NCBI GenBank assembly: GCA_015065105.1
Contig: SVQZ01000017.1
Coordinates: forward strand, 1 to 50,449
DNA length: 50,449 bases
Source of the DNA: Oscillospiraceae bacterium
GTDB taxonomy: Bacteria > Bacillota > Clostridia > Oscillospirales > CAG-272
Direction of reading: 5' to 3'
Made by a program: the position numbers and the translations under genes. A model generated the notes under the pieces. It had not been told where the DNA came from, searched no databases, and worked only from the letters and a program-made list of their open reading frames with translations. Shown here piece by piece: positions 17,122 to 26,527 of this stretch (position 1 is its first letter; the number at the start of each line of letters is the position of its first letter).

Positions 17122-17838
17122 GTGTCAGCTATATATAAACGCGAATTACGCGCATATTTCACAACAGGTATAGGCTACGTTTTTTGTGCCGTATTCCTTG
17201 CAATAACAGGATTCAGCTTTTCTATGTTCACCATGCAGTATTCGGTGGGCGGAAACAAGATGGATCTCCCCATGTACTTTTTGATAGTGATATTGGCAAT
17301 GGTGGTGCTTCTTCCCCTTTTGACCATGAAATCATTTTCAGAGGATAAAAAGCTTAAAACAGAGCAGCTTATCCTGACCTCGCCTATTTCGCTTACCGCG
17401 ATGGTATGTGCAAAGTTCTTTGCGGCTTATACCGTTTTTGCAGGAACTCTTACCGTAACAAGCGTGTATTTCCTCGTTATTTCCAAATTCGGCGAGCCCA
17501 CCTATTCGATAATCTTCGGATATTTTATAGGCATCCTTCTTTTAGGTGCCGCCTTTACCGCTGTAGGTATATTCATTTCATCTCTTACAGAAAATCAGCT
17601 TATCGCGGCGGTAGGTACCATAGCTGTTCTTATGATAATGATAGCGGCAAGTATGCTCAATTCATTTATAGATTCTGCGGTTATCCGTACTGTATTAAGC
17701 TGGATATCCGTATATTCCAGATTTTCAAATTTCACCTACGGTCTCTTTGACTTTGCAGCGCTTGCATATTATTTTTCCATTTGCTTTGCTTTCCTTTTCC
17801 TCACGGTACGCGTGTACGAAAAGCGCAGATGGGAATAA
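17122..17838 (+). CDS. ABC-2 type permease (GldF-like)
   Basis: This 238-residue integral membrane protein has about six transmembrane segments and the N-terminal 'YKRELRAYFTTGIGYVF' typical of GldF/NosY-type permeases. The GTG start follows GAAAGGAGAAG. It sits 17 nt after the ATPase gene and 18 nt before the GldG-like gene, so the three are one transcript. It would form the membrane channel of the exporter; the substrate is unknown. Confidence 0.9.
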   Translation: MSAIYKRELRAYFTTGIGYVFCAVFLAITGFSFSMFTMQYSVGGNKMDLPMYFLIVILAMVVLLPLLTMKSFSEDKKLKTEQLILTSPISLTAMVCAKFFAAYTVFAGTLTVTSVYFLVISKFGEPTYSIIFGYFIGILLLGAAFTAVGIFISSLTENQLIAAVGTIAVLMIMIAASMLNSFIDSAVIRTVLSWISVYSRFSNFTYGLFDFAALAYYFSICFAFLFLTVRVYEKRRWE

Positions 17839-17856
17839 GAGAGGAGGTAACCGGAT

Positions 17857-19326
17857 ATGAAAAACAAAAGACTTAAATACGGCTCCTTAGCTGTTGCATT
17901 TACCGTTTGTGTATTGGCTGTGCTTATTCTTGCCAACTTTATATTCGCTTCGGTTGCCCAGAAGCAGTCCTTATACGTGGATATGACAAAGGAACAGCTT
18001 TACTCTATTTCAAAAGAGGCAGACGCTATCTATTCAACTCTCGGAACAAAGGAGATAGAGATTATCTTCTTTACCGAATTTGACGTAATGCTCAATAACA
18101 AGACCCAGAAGTTGGTTTACGAATACGCAAACAAGCTTAAGGAAAAATACGATTTCATAAAGGTGGATTATATCGACGTTATCGAAAACCCCACCGAGCT
18201 TGAAAACAGACTTCCCGGTGTTTCAAAGGTCTCGCTTACCGACGTTGCAATTTCGAACGGTAAGGATTTCAGAAAGTATTCTATAGACAAGTTCTTTACC
18301 ATCGACTCCGAGACCAATTCTATATTTGCCTTCAACGGTGAATACAGATTTGCTACTGCCTTCATGCAGTTAACCTATGAAAGTATGCTCGCCTGCTTTA
18401 CCGTAGGCCACGGCGAGAGCACCTCCACCTCCTATATGATGACTCTCTTTGAAGAAGCAGGCTTTGACGTAAAGGAGATAGACTTAATGAAGGAGGATAT
18501 CCCCGAGGAAGCAAGAGTTCTTATCATTAACGATCCCGTAAACGATTTTGCGGGCTTAAAGGATGATATTAACGAGATAGACAAGGTAAGAAAATTCGTA
18601 AATAACGAAAAGACCCTTGGCAACCTCATGGTATTTTCTTCCGCGGAAAACTCAGAGAACCTCACAAACTTAAACGAGCTTTTATGGGACTGGGGCATAC
18701 GCTTCCAGCCTGCTTACGTTGAGGAATCTGCGGAAAACTCCACCACCTCCGACCATCGTACAATAGTTGCCAAATATCCCGCAGAGGACAGCGGAGCAGG
18801 TGCAGGCTTCACAAAGAAATTCCGCAACATGGAGAATCCTCCCAAAACCATCTGTAAGGATGTTACCCCCATCGAGATAAGATGGCAGGAGACCCATGAC
18901 TTTATAACAGTATCAAGCGTTCTTTCCACCCATGATACCGCTGTTGCTTATTCTACAGCAGAGGAAAACAAGGTTGTTGACAAGGGAGAAATGGACGTTA
19001 TGACTGTATCGACCAAGATGACCTTAAGCGAGGACAACAGTGAAAAGTACTATAACTACGTGCTTTGTGCAGGTACCTCCAGCTTTGTTGACGAAAAGTA
19101 CCTTAACGGTAACGTTTACGGCAACACCGATATCATCTACGAGGTAATGCGTGCCTTCGGTAAGGAAATGGTTCCCGTTGACCTTGATTTCAAGGTATTT
19201 GATAACGAAGCACTTGACGTTACCTTAAAGCAGTCCAACACATGGACAGTAATATTTACCGCAGTATTGCCCTCTGTATTCCTTGCCGCAGGTCTTGTGG
19301 TATGGGCAAGAAGGAGACACTTATGA
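17857..19326 (+). CDS. GldG-family membrane-anchored extracellular protein
   Basis: This 489-residue protein has an N-terminal membrane segment (about 8-32), a large extracytoplasmic region with the 'QLYSISKEADAIYSTL' start typical of GldG/DUF7088 ABC-associated domains and 'FTVGHGEST', and a C-terminal segment ('VIFTAVLPSVFLAAGLVVWA') followed by RRR. This is the usual GldG topology: two anchors around a large outside domain. It is in the same operon as the ATPase and permease. The stop overlaps the next ATG (ATGA). Confidence 0.9.
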   Translation: MKNKRLKYGSLAVAFTVCVLAVLILANFIFASVAQKQSLYVDMTKEQLYSISKEADAIYSTLGTKEIEIIFFTEFDVMLNNKTQKLVYEYANKLKEKYDFIKVDYIDVIENPTELENRLPGVSKVSLTDVAISNGKDFRKYSIDKFFTIDSETNSIFAFNGEYRFATAFMQLTYESMLACFTVGHGESTSTSYMMTLFEEAGFDVKEIDLMKEDIPEEARVLIINDPVNDFAGLKDDINEIDKVRKFVNNEKTLGNLMVFSSAENSENLTNLNELLWDWGIRFQPAYVEESAENSTTSDHRTIVAKYPAEDSGAGAGFTKKFRNMENPPKTICKDVTPIEIRWQETHDFITVSSVLSTHDTAVAYSTAEENKVVDKGEMDVMTVSTKMTLSEDNSEKYYNYVLCAGTSSFVDEKYLNGNVYGNTDIIYEVMRAFGKEMVPVDLDFKVFDNEALDVTLKQSNTWTVIFTAVLPSVFLAAGLVVWARRRHL

Positions 19327-20918
19327 TAAAAAAGCAAAAAGCGTTGATCATAGTATGTCTTGTGGTCATCGTTGCTCTTACCGTTGTATATTTTGCAGTT
19401 GTAGCCCCCATGCTCAATAAGAAGCCCGATATAAAGCTTACTGAAAATATCGGTATGGAATGCTACAACGTAGGAAGCGATCTTATCCGCGTTACCAAGG
19501 ATAAAAATGGTGACGAAAAATGGATAAATATCAGAACCAATAAGGAATACGAGCTTCCCAAGGGTGTAGAGAGTGCCTCCGCCTTTACCCATCTTATGTT
19601 TCCTACCGTGGAGCTTGAGGATATATCCGAGCTTACCGTTAATAACGAGAACGGTGAATTTGGATTCTATCAGGATGAAAAGGGTAATTTCTATCTTAAG
19701 GACCGTAAGGGTACCCCCTATGACAATAATGCCTTTACCTATCTCATGGTAGCGGCAAGACATCCCGTTGTTTATTCAAGAATGACAGAGGATATCTCTG
19801 ATCTTGAAAAATACGGTCTTGATAAGGACAGCTCTCCCGCATGGTATGAGCTTACCGATAAGAAGGGAAACAGCTATAAGGTTACCATAGGAGACCTTGC
19901 ACCCACCGAGGACAGATATTACGTTATGGTTGACGGCGTGGATGCCATCTATATTGCGGACACTGAGGTAAACTACCTTCTCCGCAGCGCGGAATCCTAC
20001 GTTCTTCCCATACTTTCGTATCCTACCGATTCCACCGAGTATTATATGACCGAGGAATTTATTCTTGAGGTTGACGGTGAGAAATTCATGGAAATAAAAT
20101 ATCTTTCCGAGCTTGAAAGGATAAATAAGGCGACCAACAGCTATTATGAAATGCTCACTCCTGCCGATTATCCTGTTAATTCAACCAATTACGATACTAT
20201 CTTAAAGAAGTTTACAGGCTTCCAGGGTACAGAGACCGTTGCTTTCGGAAAGTCTGATGAGGTTCTTCCTATGGAAACTCTTGCACAATACGGTCTTGAT
20301 AAGCCCAAATACAGTATTTATTATAAATACTCGGGTGCAAAGAACAACGTCTGGGTAAGCGAGCTTCAGACCGATGAGGAGACGGGTGAAAGCTTCTACT
20401 ACGCTTATTCCGTAGCATTTAACCTTGTTGCAAAGGTAAGCCCTCTTACTCTTGAGTTCCTTTCATGGGATCTGCTCAACTATATCGACCGTCCCGTTCT
20501 TGCCCACACCAATATTAACAATATTCAGACCATCGCCATAAAGGGTGACGGTGTAGATGAGGAATTTACCGTTGCGGGAAGCGACGAGGGACTCAATATC
20601 GTATGTAAAAGCAGCGGCCGTAAGTTCAGCGGGGATTCCGCTATGGATTTCAGACGCTTCTATAAGAAGCTCCTTGAAATAGCTCTTCAGGATTATACCG
20701 AAAGTAAAGCTACCGACGACGTATTGATGACTCTGAATATCGTTACCGATGCAGATGAGGAAATGGAGTATATCTTCTATTCCACCACCTCGGGACATTG
20801 CTATTATACCATTAACGGTGAAGGAGAGTTTTATGTACTCCGCGACCGTATAGAAAGAATACTCTTGGATACAAAAACTCTTGCTTCGGGAGGAGAGATC
20901 ACAGGTGAAGCAACTTAA
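19323..20918 (+). CDS. DUF4340 domain-containing membrane-anchored protein
   Basis: This 531-residue protein has one N-terminal membrane segment ('ALIIVCLVVIVALTVVYFAV') and a long extracytoplasmic region with duplicated modules: 'LEKYGLDKDSSPAWYELTDK' and 'LAQYGLDKPKYSIYY'. The 'YGLD' plus ligand-like beta pattern is the hallmark of DUF4340, which is habitually found after GldG-like genes. The ATG overlaps the previous stop and has AAGGAG ahead. The function is unknown; it is probably an accessory of the ABC system. Confidence 0.88.
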   Translation: MIKKQKALIIVCLVVIVALTVVYFAVVAPMLNKKPDIKLTENIGMECYNVGSDLIRVTKDKNGDEKWINIRTNKEYELPKGVESASAFTHLMFPTVELEDISELTVNNENGEFGFYQDEKGNFYLKDRKGTPYDNNAFTYLMVAARHPVVYSRMTEDISDLEKYGLDKDSSPAWYELTDKKGNSYKVTIGDLAPTEDRYYVMVDGVDAIYIADTEVNYLLRSAESYVLPILSYPTDSTEYYMTEEFILEVDGEKFMEIKYLSELERINKATNSYYEMLTPADYPVNSTNYDTILKKFTGFQGTETVAFGKSDEVLPMETLAQYGLDKPKYSIYYKYSGAKNNVWVSELQTDEETGESFYYAYSVAFNLVAKVSPLTLEFLSWDLLNYIDRPVLAHTNINNIQTIAIKGDGVDEEFTVAGSDEGLNIVCKSSGRKFSGDSAMDFRRFYKKLLEIALQDYTESKATDDVLMTLNIVTDADEEMEYIFYSTTSGHCYYTINGEGEFYVLRDRIERILLDTKTLASGGEITGEAT

Positions 20919-21846
20919 AAGATTTATAACTTTTCTTTTGGCACTTACATTACTTTTCTCCCTTGCTTCATGCGAAAAGCAGAGCATCGGCGGAGGCTCA
21001 AAAAACGATAGCGTAGTATTGAAGGCCAAAGGACAGAAGATAACGGCGGATACCTACCTCTATTTCTATAATAATTATAAGGCGGGTGACACCGATGCTT
21101 CGGCAAAGGAGCTCCACGAGCTTGCTCTTGAAGCGATCTCACGCGACGTTGCTCTGACTTTAATGGCAAAGGAATATAACGTGAAGCTTACCGATGACGA
21201 TATCGCAGAGCTTGACAGCTATATACAGTCGCTTATAGAAGAAAAGGGCGGCGAGGAAGCCTATTACTCTTACCTTGAGGAAAACAATTTAACAGGAGAT
21301 CTTTTCCGCCACCTTTATTCGCAGAAGCGTTTAGAGGAAAAGCTCAGGGAATTTATGACCGATGAGTATAATAATGTTATCGTTTCTGACGATAAGACCC
21401 TTGATGCCGACATTGAAAAGAACTTCATGGCGGCAAAGCAGATACTCATTTTAAAGAGCACCGATAACGCAAAGTCTTTGGCAGACGAGATATATACAAA
21501 GCTTGATTCGGGTGAGGATTTTGATACCCTTATGGCAGAATATAACGAGGACGGAGACGTTGATCCCGAATACGGAAGATATTTTACCAAGGGTATGATG
21601 GTATCCGAATTTGAAGAAGCCGTTCTTTCCTTAAAGGAGGACGAGGTGTATAAGGGCGTTGTTGAAAGCTCTGTAGGTTACCATATAATATGGCGTTTAC
21701 CTCTTGACGAGGGCTATATCGACGATAATTACGAAACTCTTCGTTATTATTATCAGAACAGACGCATAAACGAAATGATTTCGGAAAAAGCGGAAAGTAT
21801 TGAACTGAAAAAAACCGGAAAATTCGATTCAATGAAGATAAAATAA
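20905..21846 (+). CDS. PrsA/SurA-like parvulin peptidyl-prolyl isomerase lipoprotein
   Basis: This 313-residue protein has a lipoprotein signal peptide with lipobox LASC (Cys near residue 23), a SurA-N-like helical region, and a parvulin (PPIC) domain containing 'AKQILILKSTDNA', 'FDTLMAEYNEDG' and 'VESSVGYHIIW'. It is likely a membrane-tethered chaperone for exported proteins. The GTG at 20905 is preferred (GGAGGAG 9 nt ahead) over a TTG at 20881. It overlaps the DUF4340 gene by 14 nt and closes the five-gene operon. Confidence 0.88.
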   Translation: MKQLKRFITFLLALTLLFSLASCEKQSIGGGSKNDSVVLKAKGQKITADTYLYFYNNYKAGDTDASAKELHELALEAISRDVALTLMAKEYNVKLTDDDIAELDSYIQSLIEEKGGEEAYYSYLEENNLTGDLFRHLYSQKRLEEKLREFMTDEYNNVIVSDDKTLDADIEKNFMAAKQILILKSTDNAKSLADEIYTKLDSGEDFDTLMAEYNEDGDVDPEYGRYFTKGMMVSEFEEAVLSLKEDEVYKGVVESSVGYHIIWRLPLDEGYIDDNYETLRYYYQNRRINEMISEKAESIELKKTGKFDSMKIK

Positions 21847-21858
21847 AGGGTAGAGCTT

Positions 21859-22689
21859 ATGAAGAAAAGATTATTTATAACAGATCTTGACGGCACTCTG
21901 CTCAATAATAAATGCGAGCTTTCGGAAAACACAAAGCAGATAATAAACTCCCTTACCTCTAAGGGAGTTTGTTTTAGTGTGGCAACCGCAAGAACCATAA
22001 TGAGCGTGGAACATATATTGGACGGTCTTGATATCACCGCACCCGCCGTGCTTATGACGGGGGTATGTATTTACGATATGAATAAAAGGGAATACGTCCA
22101 TTGTAATTACATAAAGCAAAGCTCGCTGAAGCGGTTCTGCAATATTGTGGGAGGCGCAAAGGATATATCCCCCTATATCTATACCATAAAGGATAATGAG
22201 CTCTGTGTTTACTGTGAGCAGATGGATACCCCTTCGGCAAAGGCTTTTGCGGAGGAAAGAAAACAAAAATACGGTAAGCGTTTCGTTATGCTCAAAAGCT
22301 TTGACGAGCTTGAGACAGAAAGCGCGCTCTATTTCGTTATATGTGCGAAAAAGGAGATAGTGTATTCCTATTATAAAAAGCTTTTGGGCGACCCCGATCT
22401 CTATTATTCCTACTACCGCGATATCTATGACGAATCGGTATATTATCTTGAAATATGCAGCAGTACCGCTTCAAAGGCGGGAGGAATAAGATATCTGCGC
22501 GAAAACTACGGATTCGACGAGATACATTGCTTCGGTGATAACGATAACGATATTCCCATGTTTGAAAAAGCCGACTTTTCCTATGCGGTGGAGAACGCAC
22601 TGCCCGAGGTAAAGGCAATGGCGACCGAGGTCATAGCCTCAAATGAAAATGACGGAGTTGCTCTTAAAATGAAGGAGCTTTGCCAATGA
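21859..22689 (+). CDS. Cof-type HAD-IIB family hydrolase
   Basis: This 276-residue cytoplasmic phosphatase shows HAD motif I 'ITDLDGTLLN', motif II 'SVATAR', the conserved Lys of motif III near 'SKAGGIRYL' and motif IV 'HCFGDNDNDIPMFEKA'. The size and cap match the Cof/YidA group, which acts on sugar phosphates or cofactors. It lies 12 nt after the PrsA-like gene and overlaps the next HAD gene, so it is probably co-transcribed. The substrate is not predictable. Confidence 0.92.
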   Translation: MKKRLFITDLDGTLLNNKCELSENTKQIINSLTSKGVCFSVATARTIMSVEHILDGLDITAPAVLMTGVCIYDMNKREYVHCNYIKQSSLKRFCNIVGGAKDISPYIYTIKDNELCVYCEQMDTPSAKAFAEERKQKYGKRFVMLKSFDELETESALYFVICAKKEIVYSYYKKLLGDPDLYYSYYRDIYDESVYYLEICSSTASKAGGIRYLRENYGFDEIHCFGDNDNDIPMFEKADFSYAVENALPEVKAMATEVIASNENDGVALKMKELCQ

Positions 22690-23327
22690 AATACACACAT
22701 ATCCTTTGGGATTTTAACGGTACTATAATAGACGATGTGGCAACCGGAATTAAAAGCGTAAACACCCTTCTTGAAAGAAGGGGGCTTCCGACGGTGGATA
22801 CCCTTGAAAGATATCACGAGGTTTTTACCTTTCCGATAACCAAATACTATATAAATTTAGGCTTTGATTTTGAAAAGGAGCCCTTTTCGGAGATAGCGAT
22901 AGAGTGGACAGAGCAAAACGAGGAAAATATCAAAAAAGCTCCCCTACACGATGGGGTAAGAGAGGCTCTCGAATTCTTCAAAGAAAAAAACATCCCTCAG
23001 ATAATTCTTTCCGCAACTAAAAGAGATATGCTTATCAACCATATAAAGGGTCTTTGCGTTTACGAATATTTCGACGAATTTTTAGGTCTTGATAATATCC
23101 ATGCCGAAAGTAAGGTTGAAATAGGCATCGAATGGATGAAAAATAACAAGGGTGCTGTTCCTCTTATGATAGGGGATACCACCCACGATTCGGAGGTTGC
23201 CGAAAAAATGGGTTGCGAATGTATTCTTATTGCCAAGGGACATCAGAGCGTACAGACCCTTATGGCAACGGGAAGAAAGATATACATATCCCTTGATGAA
23301 GCAATAAAAGACATCTTTGATAAATAA
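22686..23327 (+). CDS. HAD-IA family phosphatase (phosphoglycolate-phosphatase-like)
   Basis: This 213-residue protein has motif I 'ILWDFNGTIIDD', motif II 'ILSATKRD' and motif IV 'MIGDTTHDSEVAEKMG', with a small helical cap. Motif I reads DFNGT where DLDGT is usual; the second Asp is replaced by Asn, as in a subset of this family, so activity should be checked. The ATG overlaps the stop of the preceding HAD gene, with AAGGAG ahead. Confidence 0.9.
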   Translation: MKYTHILWDFNGTIIDDVATGIKSVNTLLERRGLPTVDTLERYHEVFTFPITKYYINLGFDFEKEPFSEIAIEWTEQNEENIKKAPLHDGVREALEFFKEKNIPQIILSATKRDMLINHIKGLCVYEYFDEFLGLDNIHAESKVEIGIEWMKNNKGAVPLMIGDTTHDSEVAEKMGCECILIAKGHQSVQTLMATGRKIYISLDEAIKDIFDK

Positions 23328-23398
23328 AAGCGGAGTTCTTCCGATCTTTACAGTATAAACAACTTATATGGAAAGACAGTGATTTTCCATAAAATTAA

Positions 23399-23426
23399 AA
23401 AAGAATTGCATTTCTGCAATTCTTTT
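23399..23426. terminator. Bidirectional terminator between HAD and UPF0371 genes
   Basis: 12-bp arms, 23399-23410 and 23415-23426, flank a TTTC loop. A-run and T-run edges serve both convergent genes. Confidence 0.85.
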
Positions 23427-23432
23427 GAAAAC

Positions 23433-24920
23433 TTATTTATGGAACAGCTTTTTGGTTGTGTATGTGGGCTCACAGGTAAGGTTGATACCAAGCTTTCTGT
23501 AGATATCGTCATCTACCTGAGCAAGCATTACCGTGGAATGAGCCTCACAGCCCTTAAGACATTCAAGATTGTCATAAGCTAACTTTGCGTTCTCGTTCAT
23601 TGTAGCCGAGATCGAAAGGGCGATAAGCGTTTCATCCGAATGAAGTCTCGGATTGTGGTTGCCTAAAGTCTTTACCTTGAGAGCCTGAACGGGCTCGATG
23701 ATCGCAGGGTCGATAAGCTTTACCGGCTTATCGAGTCCGGAATAGGTCTTGACTGCATTTAAAAGCGCCGCCGATGCCGCGCCCAAAAGGGCAGAGGTCT
23801 TTCCGGTCACTATTCTTCCGTCGGGAAGCTCTATGGCAACCGCAGGCTGATTATCAGTACCCTCGCTGCGCTCAATAGCCGCGCTTACAACGGGACGGTC
23901 TTCCTCGGTTATCTGCGCCTGACGCATAAGGGTCTCGACCTTCTGTACCGCGGTTTCATTACACATACCCTTCTTTTTCTGACAAAGGGTCTTAAAATAT
24001 CTTCTTATAATTTCATTATGGGAAGCTTTTCTGACAGCCTCGTCGTCAACGATACAGAAGCCTGCCATATTTACACCCATATCGGTGGGAGATTTATAAG
24101 GACTTTCACCCGAGATCTGCTCAAAGATAGCATTAAGAACGGGGAATACCTCAACGTCACGGTTGTAATTTACGGTGGTAACTCCGTAAGCCTCAAGGTG
24201 ATAGGGGTCTATCATATTTATATCGTCAAGGTCGGCAGTTGCCGCCTCATACGCAAGGTTAACGGGATGCTTTAAGGGGAGATTCCAAACAGGGAAGGTC
24301 TCGAACTTTGCATATCCTGCCTTAATTCCCCTTTTATGCTCGTGATAGAGCTGGGAAAGACAGGTTGCCATCTTGCCGCTTCCGGGACCGGGTGCGGTGA
24401 GGATAACAAGCGGACGCTCAGTTTCGATATACTCGTTTTTGCCGAAGCCCTCGTCGCTTACGATATGCTTAACGTCATAGGGGTAACCCTCGATAGGATA
24501 GTGGAGATATACCTTTAATCCAAAGCCCTCAAGCTTATCCTTGAAGCTCTTTACCCCTGCCTGGCCTCTGTACTGAGCAATACAAACACTGCCAACGTAA
24601 AGACCGCAGGCACGGAACGCATCGATAAGACGGAGAACGTCAACGTCATAGGTGATACCGATATCACCGCGTACCTTGTTGTTTTCGATATGCTCTGAAT
24701 TGATAACGATAACTATTTCCGCGTCATCCTTCATCTTAAGGAGCATCTGAAGCTTACTGTCAGGCCTGAAGCCGGGCAAAACACGGGAAGCGTGAAAATC
24801 GTCAAAAAGCTTTCCGCCGAATTCAAGGTACAGCTTACCTCCGAACTTATTGATACGCTTTGAGATCTCTTCAGACTGAAGCCTGATATAAGCATCATTG
24901 TCAAAGCCCTTTTTGAACAT
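23433..24920 (-). CDS. UPF0371/DUF1846 family protein
   Basis: This protein of about 495 residues matches the UPF0371 (DUF1846) family along its length: it starts 'MFKKGFDNDAYIRLQSEEI' and has 'FGGKLFDDFHASRVLPGF', a P-loop-like 'TAPGPGSGKMATCLSQ' and the C-terminal 'LKGCEAHSTVMLAQVDD'. Crystal structures exist for the family but its function is unsettled; the P-loop-like motif suggests nucleotide binding. The ATG at 24920 follows GGGGGGAA; a TTG five codons earlier overlaps that site. It is divergent from the THUMP methyltransferase. Confidence 0.9.
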   Translation of the reverse strand: MFKKGFDNDAYIRLQSEEISKRINKFGGKLYLEFGGKLFDDFHASRVLPGFRPDSKLQMLLKMKDDAEIVIVINSEHIENNKVRGDIGITYDVDVLRLIDAFRACGLYVGSVCIAQYRGQAGVKSFKDKLEGFGLKVYLHYPIEGYPYDVKHIVSDEGFGKNEYIETERPLVILTAPGPGSGKMATCLSQLYHEHKRGIKAGYAKFETFPVWNLPLKHPVNLAYEAATADLDDINMIDPYHLEAYGVTTVNYNRDVEVFPVLNAIFEQISGESPYKSPTDMGVNMAGFCIVDDEAVRKASHNEIIRRYFKTLCQKKKGMCNETAVQKVETLMRQAQITEEDRPVVSAAIERSEGTDNQPAVAIELPDGRIVTGKTSALLGAASAALLNAVKTYSGLDKPVKLIDPAIIEPVQALKVKTLGNHNPRLHSDETLIALSISATMNENAKLAYDNLECLKGCEAHSTVMLAQVDDDIYRKLGINLTCEPTYTTKKLFHK

Positions 24921-24964
24921 TTGCGTTCCCCCCAATTGGTTTCAATTTAATAAACACAAATATA

Positions 24965-24993
24965 ATTCTATCACACATAAATCTAAAAGTCAA
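24965..24993 (-). promoter_or_regulatory. Promoter of the UPF0371 gene
   Basis: On the minus strand, TTGACT and TAGAAT are 17 nt apart. Confidence 0.65.
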
Positions 24994-25017
24994 GTTATTA
25001 TAAAAGGAAAGCGTATT

Positions 25018-26139
25018 ATGAAGACTTACAAATTTGTGGCAACCTGCCTGTTCGGACTCGAAAAGCTTTTGGGAGAAGAGATCGATGCTCTCGGATATAA
25101 GCGCACTGAAACTATCGACGGCAGGGTCACCTTCGAAGGGCCTGTTGATGCTATTGCCCGCTGTAATATAAATTTAAGAGTGGCGGAAAGAGTGTATATT
25201 CACGTCGGTTCCTTTCCCGCCCCCACCTTTGACGCTCTTTTCGAAGGTACAAAGGCTCTTTTGTGGGACGAATGGATCCTTGAGGATGACGAATTTCCCG
25301 TTACGGGACATTCTGTAAAGAGTAAGCTTACCTCTATCCCCGACTGTCAGAAGATAGTTAAAAAAGCGGTGGTTGACAGTCTTTCCTCGGTTTACGGAAT
25401 CGAGCGCTTCTCGGAGGAGGGCTCAAGGATAAGAATAGAATTCTTTATCTTAAACGATATTGCTACCCTCATGATAGATACCAGCGGTACTCCCTTGTTC
25501 AAAAGAGGTTATCGTACCGAATCGAATGCCGCTCCCCTGCGTGAGACGTTGGCGGCTGCTCTCGTTAAGCTTTCCCGTCCCCGTGAAAACGTTGTTACCT
25601 GGGACCCCTTCTGCGGCTCGGGTACGATCCCGATAGAGGCGGCAATGCAGATGACAAATACCGCACCGGGTATAAACCGCAGCTTTGCGGCTGAGGATTT
25701 CTATACACTTCCGATGGATATATGGACAAAAGCCCGCGAGGAAGCAAGGGACAATATAGTAAAGAGCGAATTCGTTGCCTATGCAAGCGATATCGACCCG
25801 AAATGTATTGAGATAGCAAATGCAAATATCAAGCGCGCGGGGATGGAGCCCAATGTTAAATGCTTTATGCGTGATGCCCTTAAGATAGAGAAGGGGGATC
25901 TTCGCGGTACTATAGTTTGTAATCCCCCCTACGGCGAACGCCTTATGGATAAGCAGAGCTGCGAAAGACTTTACCGCCAAATGGGTGAGCATTTTAAAAC
26001 TCTTGAACCCTGGCAGATCTATATTATTACTTCCCACCCCTATTTCGAAAAGTTTTACGGCAAAAAGGCGGATAAGATCCGTAAGCTGTATAACGGTATG
26101 ATAAAGTGTAATTATTATCAGTATTTTAAAAAGAAATAG
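25018..26139 (+). CDS. THUMP-domain class I SAM-dependent RNA methyltransferase (RlmL/YpsC type)
   Basis: This 373-residue protein has an N-terminal ferredoxin-like/THUMP domain ('FVATCLFGLEKLLGEEIDAL'), then a methyltransferase domain with 'WDPFCGSGTIPIEAAM' (SAM loop), 'ASDIDPKCIEIANANIKRAG' and the N-methylation motif 'CNPPYGERLM'. Homologues methylate N2 of guanine in 23S rRNA. ATG 25018 with AAGGAAAG ahead fits the family's start; upstream in-frame codons run into the divergent promoter region. Confidence 0.93.
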   Translation: MKTYKFVATCLFGLEKLLGEEIDALGYKRTETIDGRVTFEGPVDAIARCNINLRVAERVYIHVGSFPAPTFDALFEGTKALLWDEWILEDDEFPVTGHSVKSKLTSIPDCQKIVKKAVVDSLSSVYGIERFSEEGSRIRIEFFILNDIATLMIDTSGTPLFKRGYRTESNAAPLRETLAAALVKLSRPRENVVTWDPFCGSGTIPIEAAMQMTNTAPGINRSFAAEDFYTLPMDIWTKAREEARDNIVKSEFVAYASDIDPKCIEIANANIKRAGMEPNVKCFMRDALKIEKGDLRGTIVCNPPYGERLMDKQSCERLYRQMGEHFKTLEPWQIYIITSHPYFEKFYGKKADKIRKLYNGMIKCNYYQYFKKK

Positions 26140-26185
26140 AAACAGAGCTTTGTTAAATCGATTGCTTTTTGAATTTCAACAAACC

Positions 26186-26216
26186 AAAAATCCACAACAC
26201 GCGGTTGTGGATTTTT
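26186..26216. terminator. Bidirectional terminator
   Basis: 13-bp arms, 26186-26198 and 26204-26216, with A5 before and T5 after, lie between the methyltransferase and the convergent RHH gene. Confidence 0.9.
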
Positions 26217-26228
26217 GTCTTTGCCGAA

Positions 26229-26405
26229 CTATTGATTTTCTTCCTCTAAATTCTCAAGAGCAACACGTACCGCTTCAATGACAAACGCCGAAAATGTGCA
26301 TTCCTTTCCGCGGATAGCTTTTTCAACGTCTTCAATTATATCATTGGGAAAACGGATCGATTTATTTGTTGTAGGTGGGATAGAGGGAATTTTAAACTTT
26401 TTCAT
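26229..26405 (-). CDS. Small ribbon-helix-helix (Arc/YlcI-YnfO-like) protein
   Basis: This 58-residue protein begins MKKFKIPSIPPTTNKSIRFP, then an RHH-like 'IIEDVEKAIRGKECTFSAF' and 'VIEAVRVALENLEEENQ'. The beta-strand 'KSIRFP' followed by two helices fits a dimeric RHH DNA-binding fold. GGAGG lies 6 nt before the ATG. The upstream inverted repeat TTGTAATA/TATTACAA (26426-26447) is a likely operator. The neighbour on the other side is a Cys-rich miniprotein transcribed divergently. Confidence 0.8.
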   Translation of the reverse strand: MKKFKIPSIPPTTNKSIRFPNDIIEDVEKAIRGKECTFSAFVIEAVRVALENLEEENQ

Positions 26406-26425
26406 AGCAGCCTCCGCAATACGAA

Positions 26426-26447
26426 TTGTAATATTATTGTATTACAA
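26426..26447. promoter_or_regulatory. Inverted repeat, candidate operator of the RHH protein
   Basis: Perfect 8-bp arms, 26426-26433 and 26440-26447, lie 20-42 bp upstream of the RHH start. Confidence 0.5.
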
Positions 26448-26466
26448 AACATATTTGTGATATGTA

Positions 26467-26495
26467 TTGTAAAAGTGCAACAATTGTGCTATAAT
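26467..26495 (+). promoter_or_regulatory. Promoter of the Cys-rich miniprotein
   Basis: TTGTAA (26467-26472) and TATAAT (26490-26495) have a 17-nt spacer. Confidence 0.6.
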
Positions 26496-26527
26496 ATGGG
26501 TGAAACAAATAGTAATGAGGTAATATA

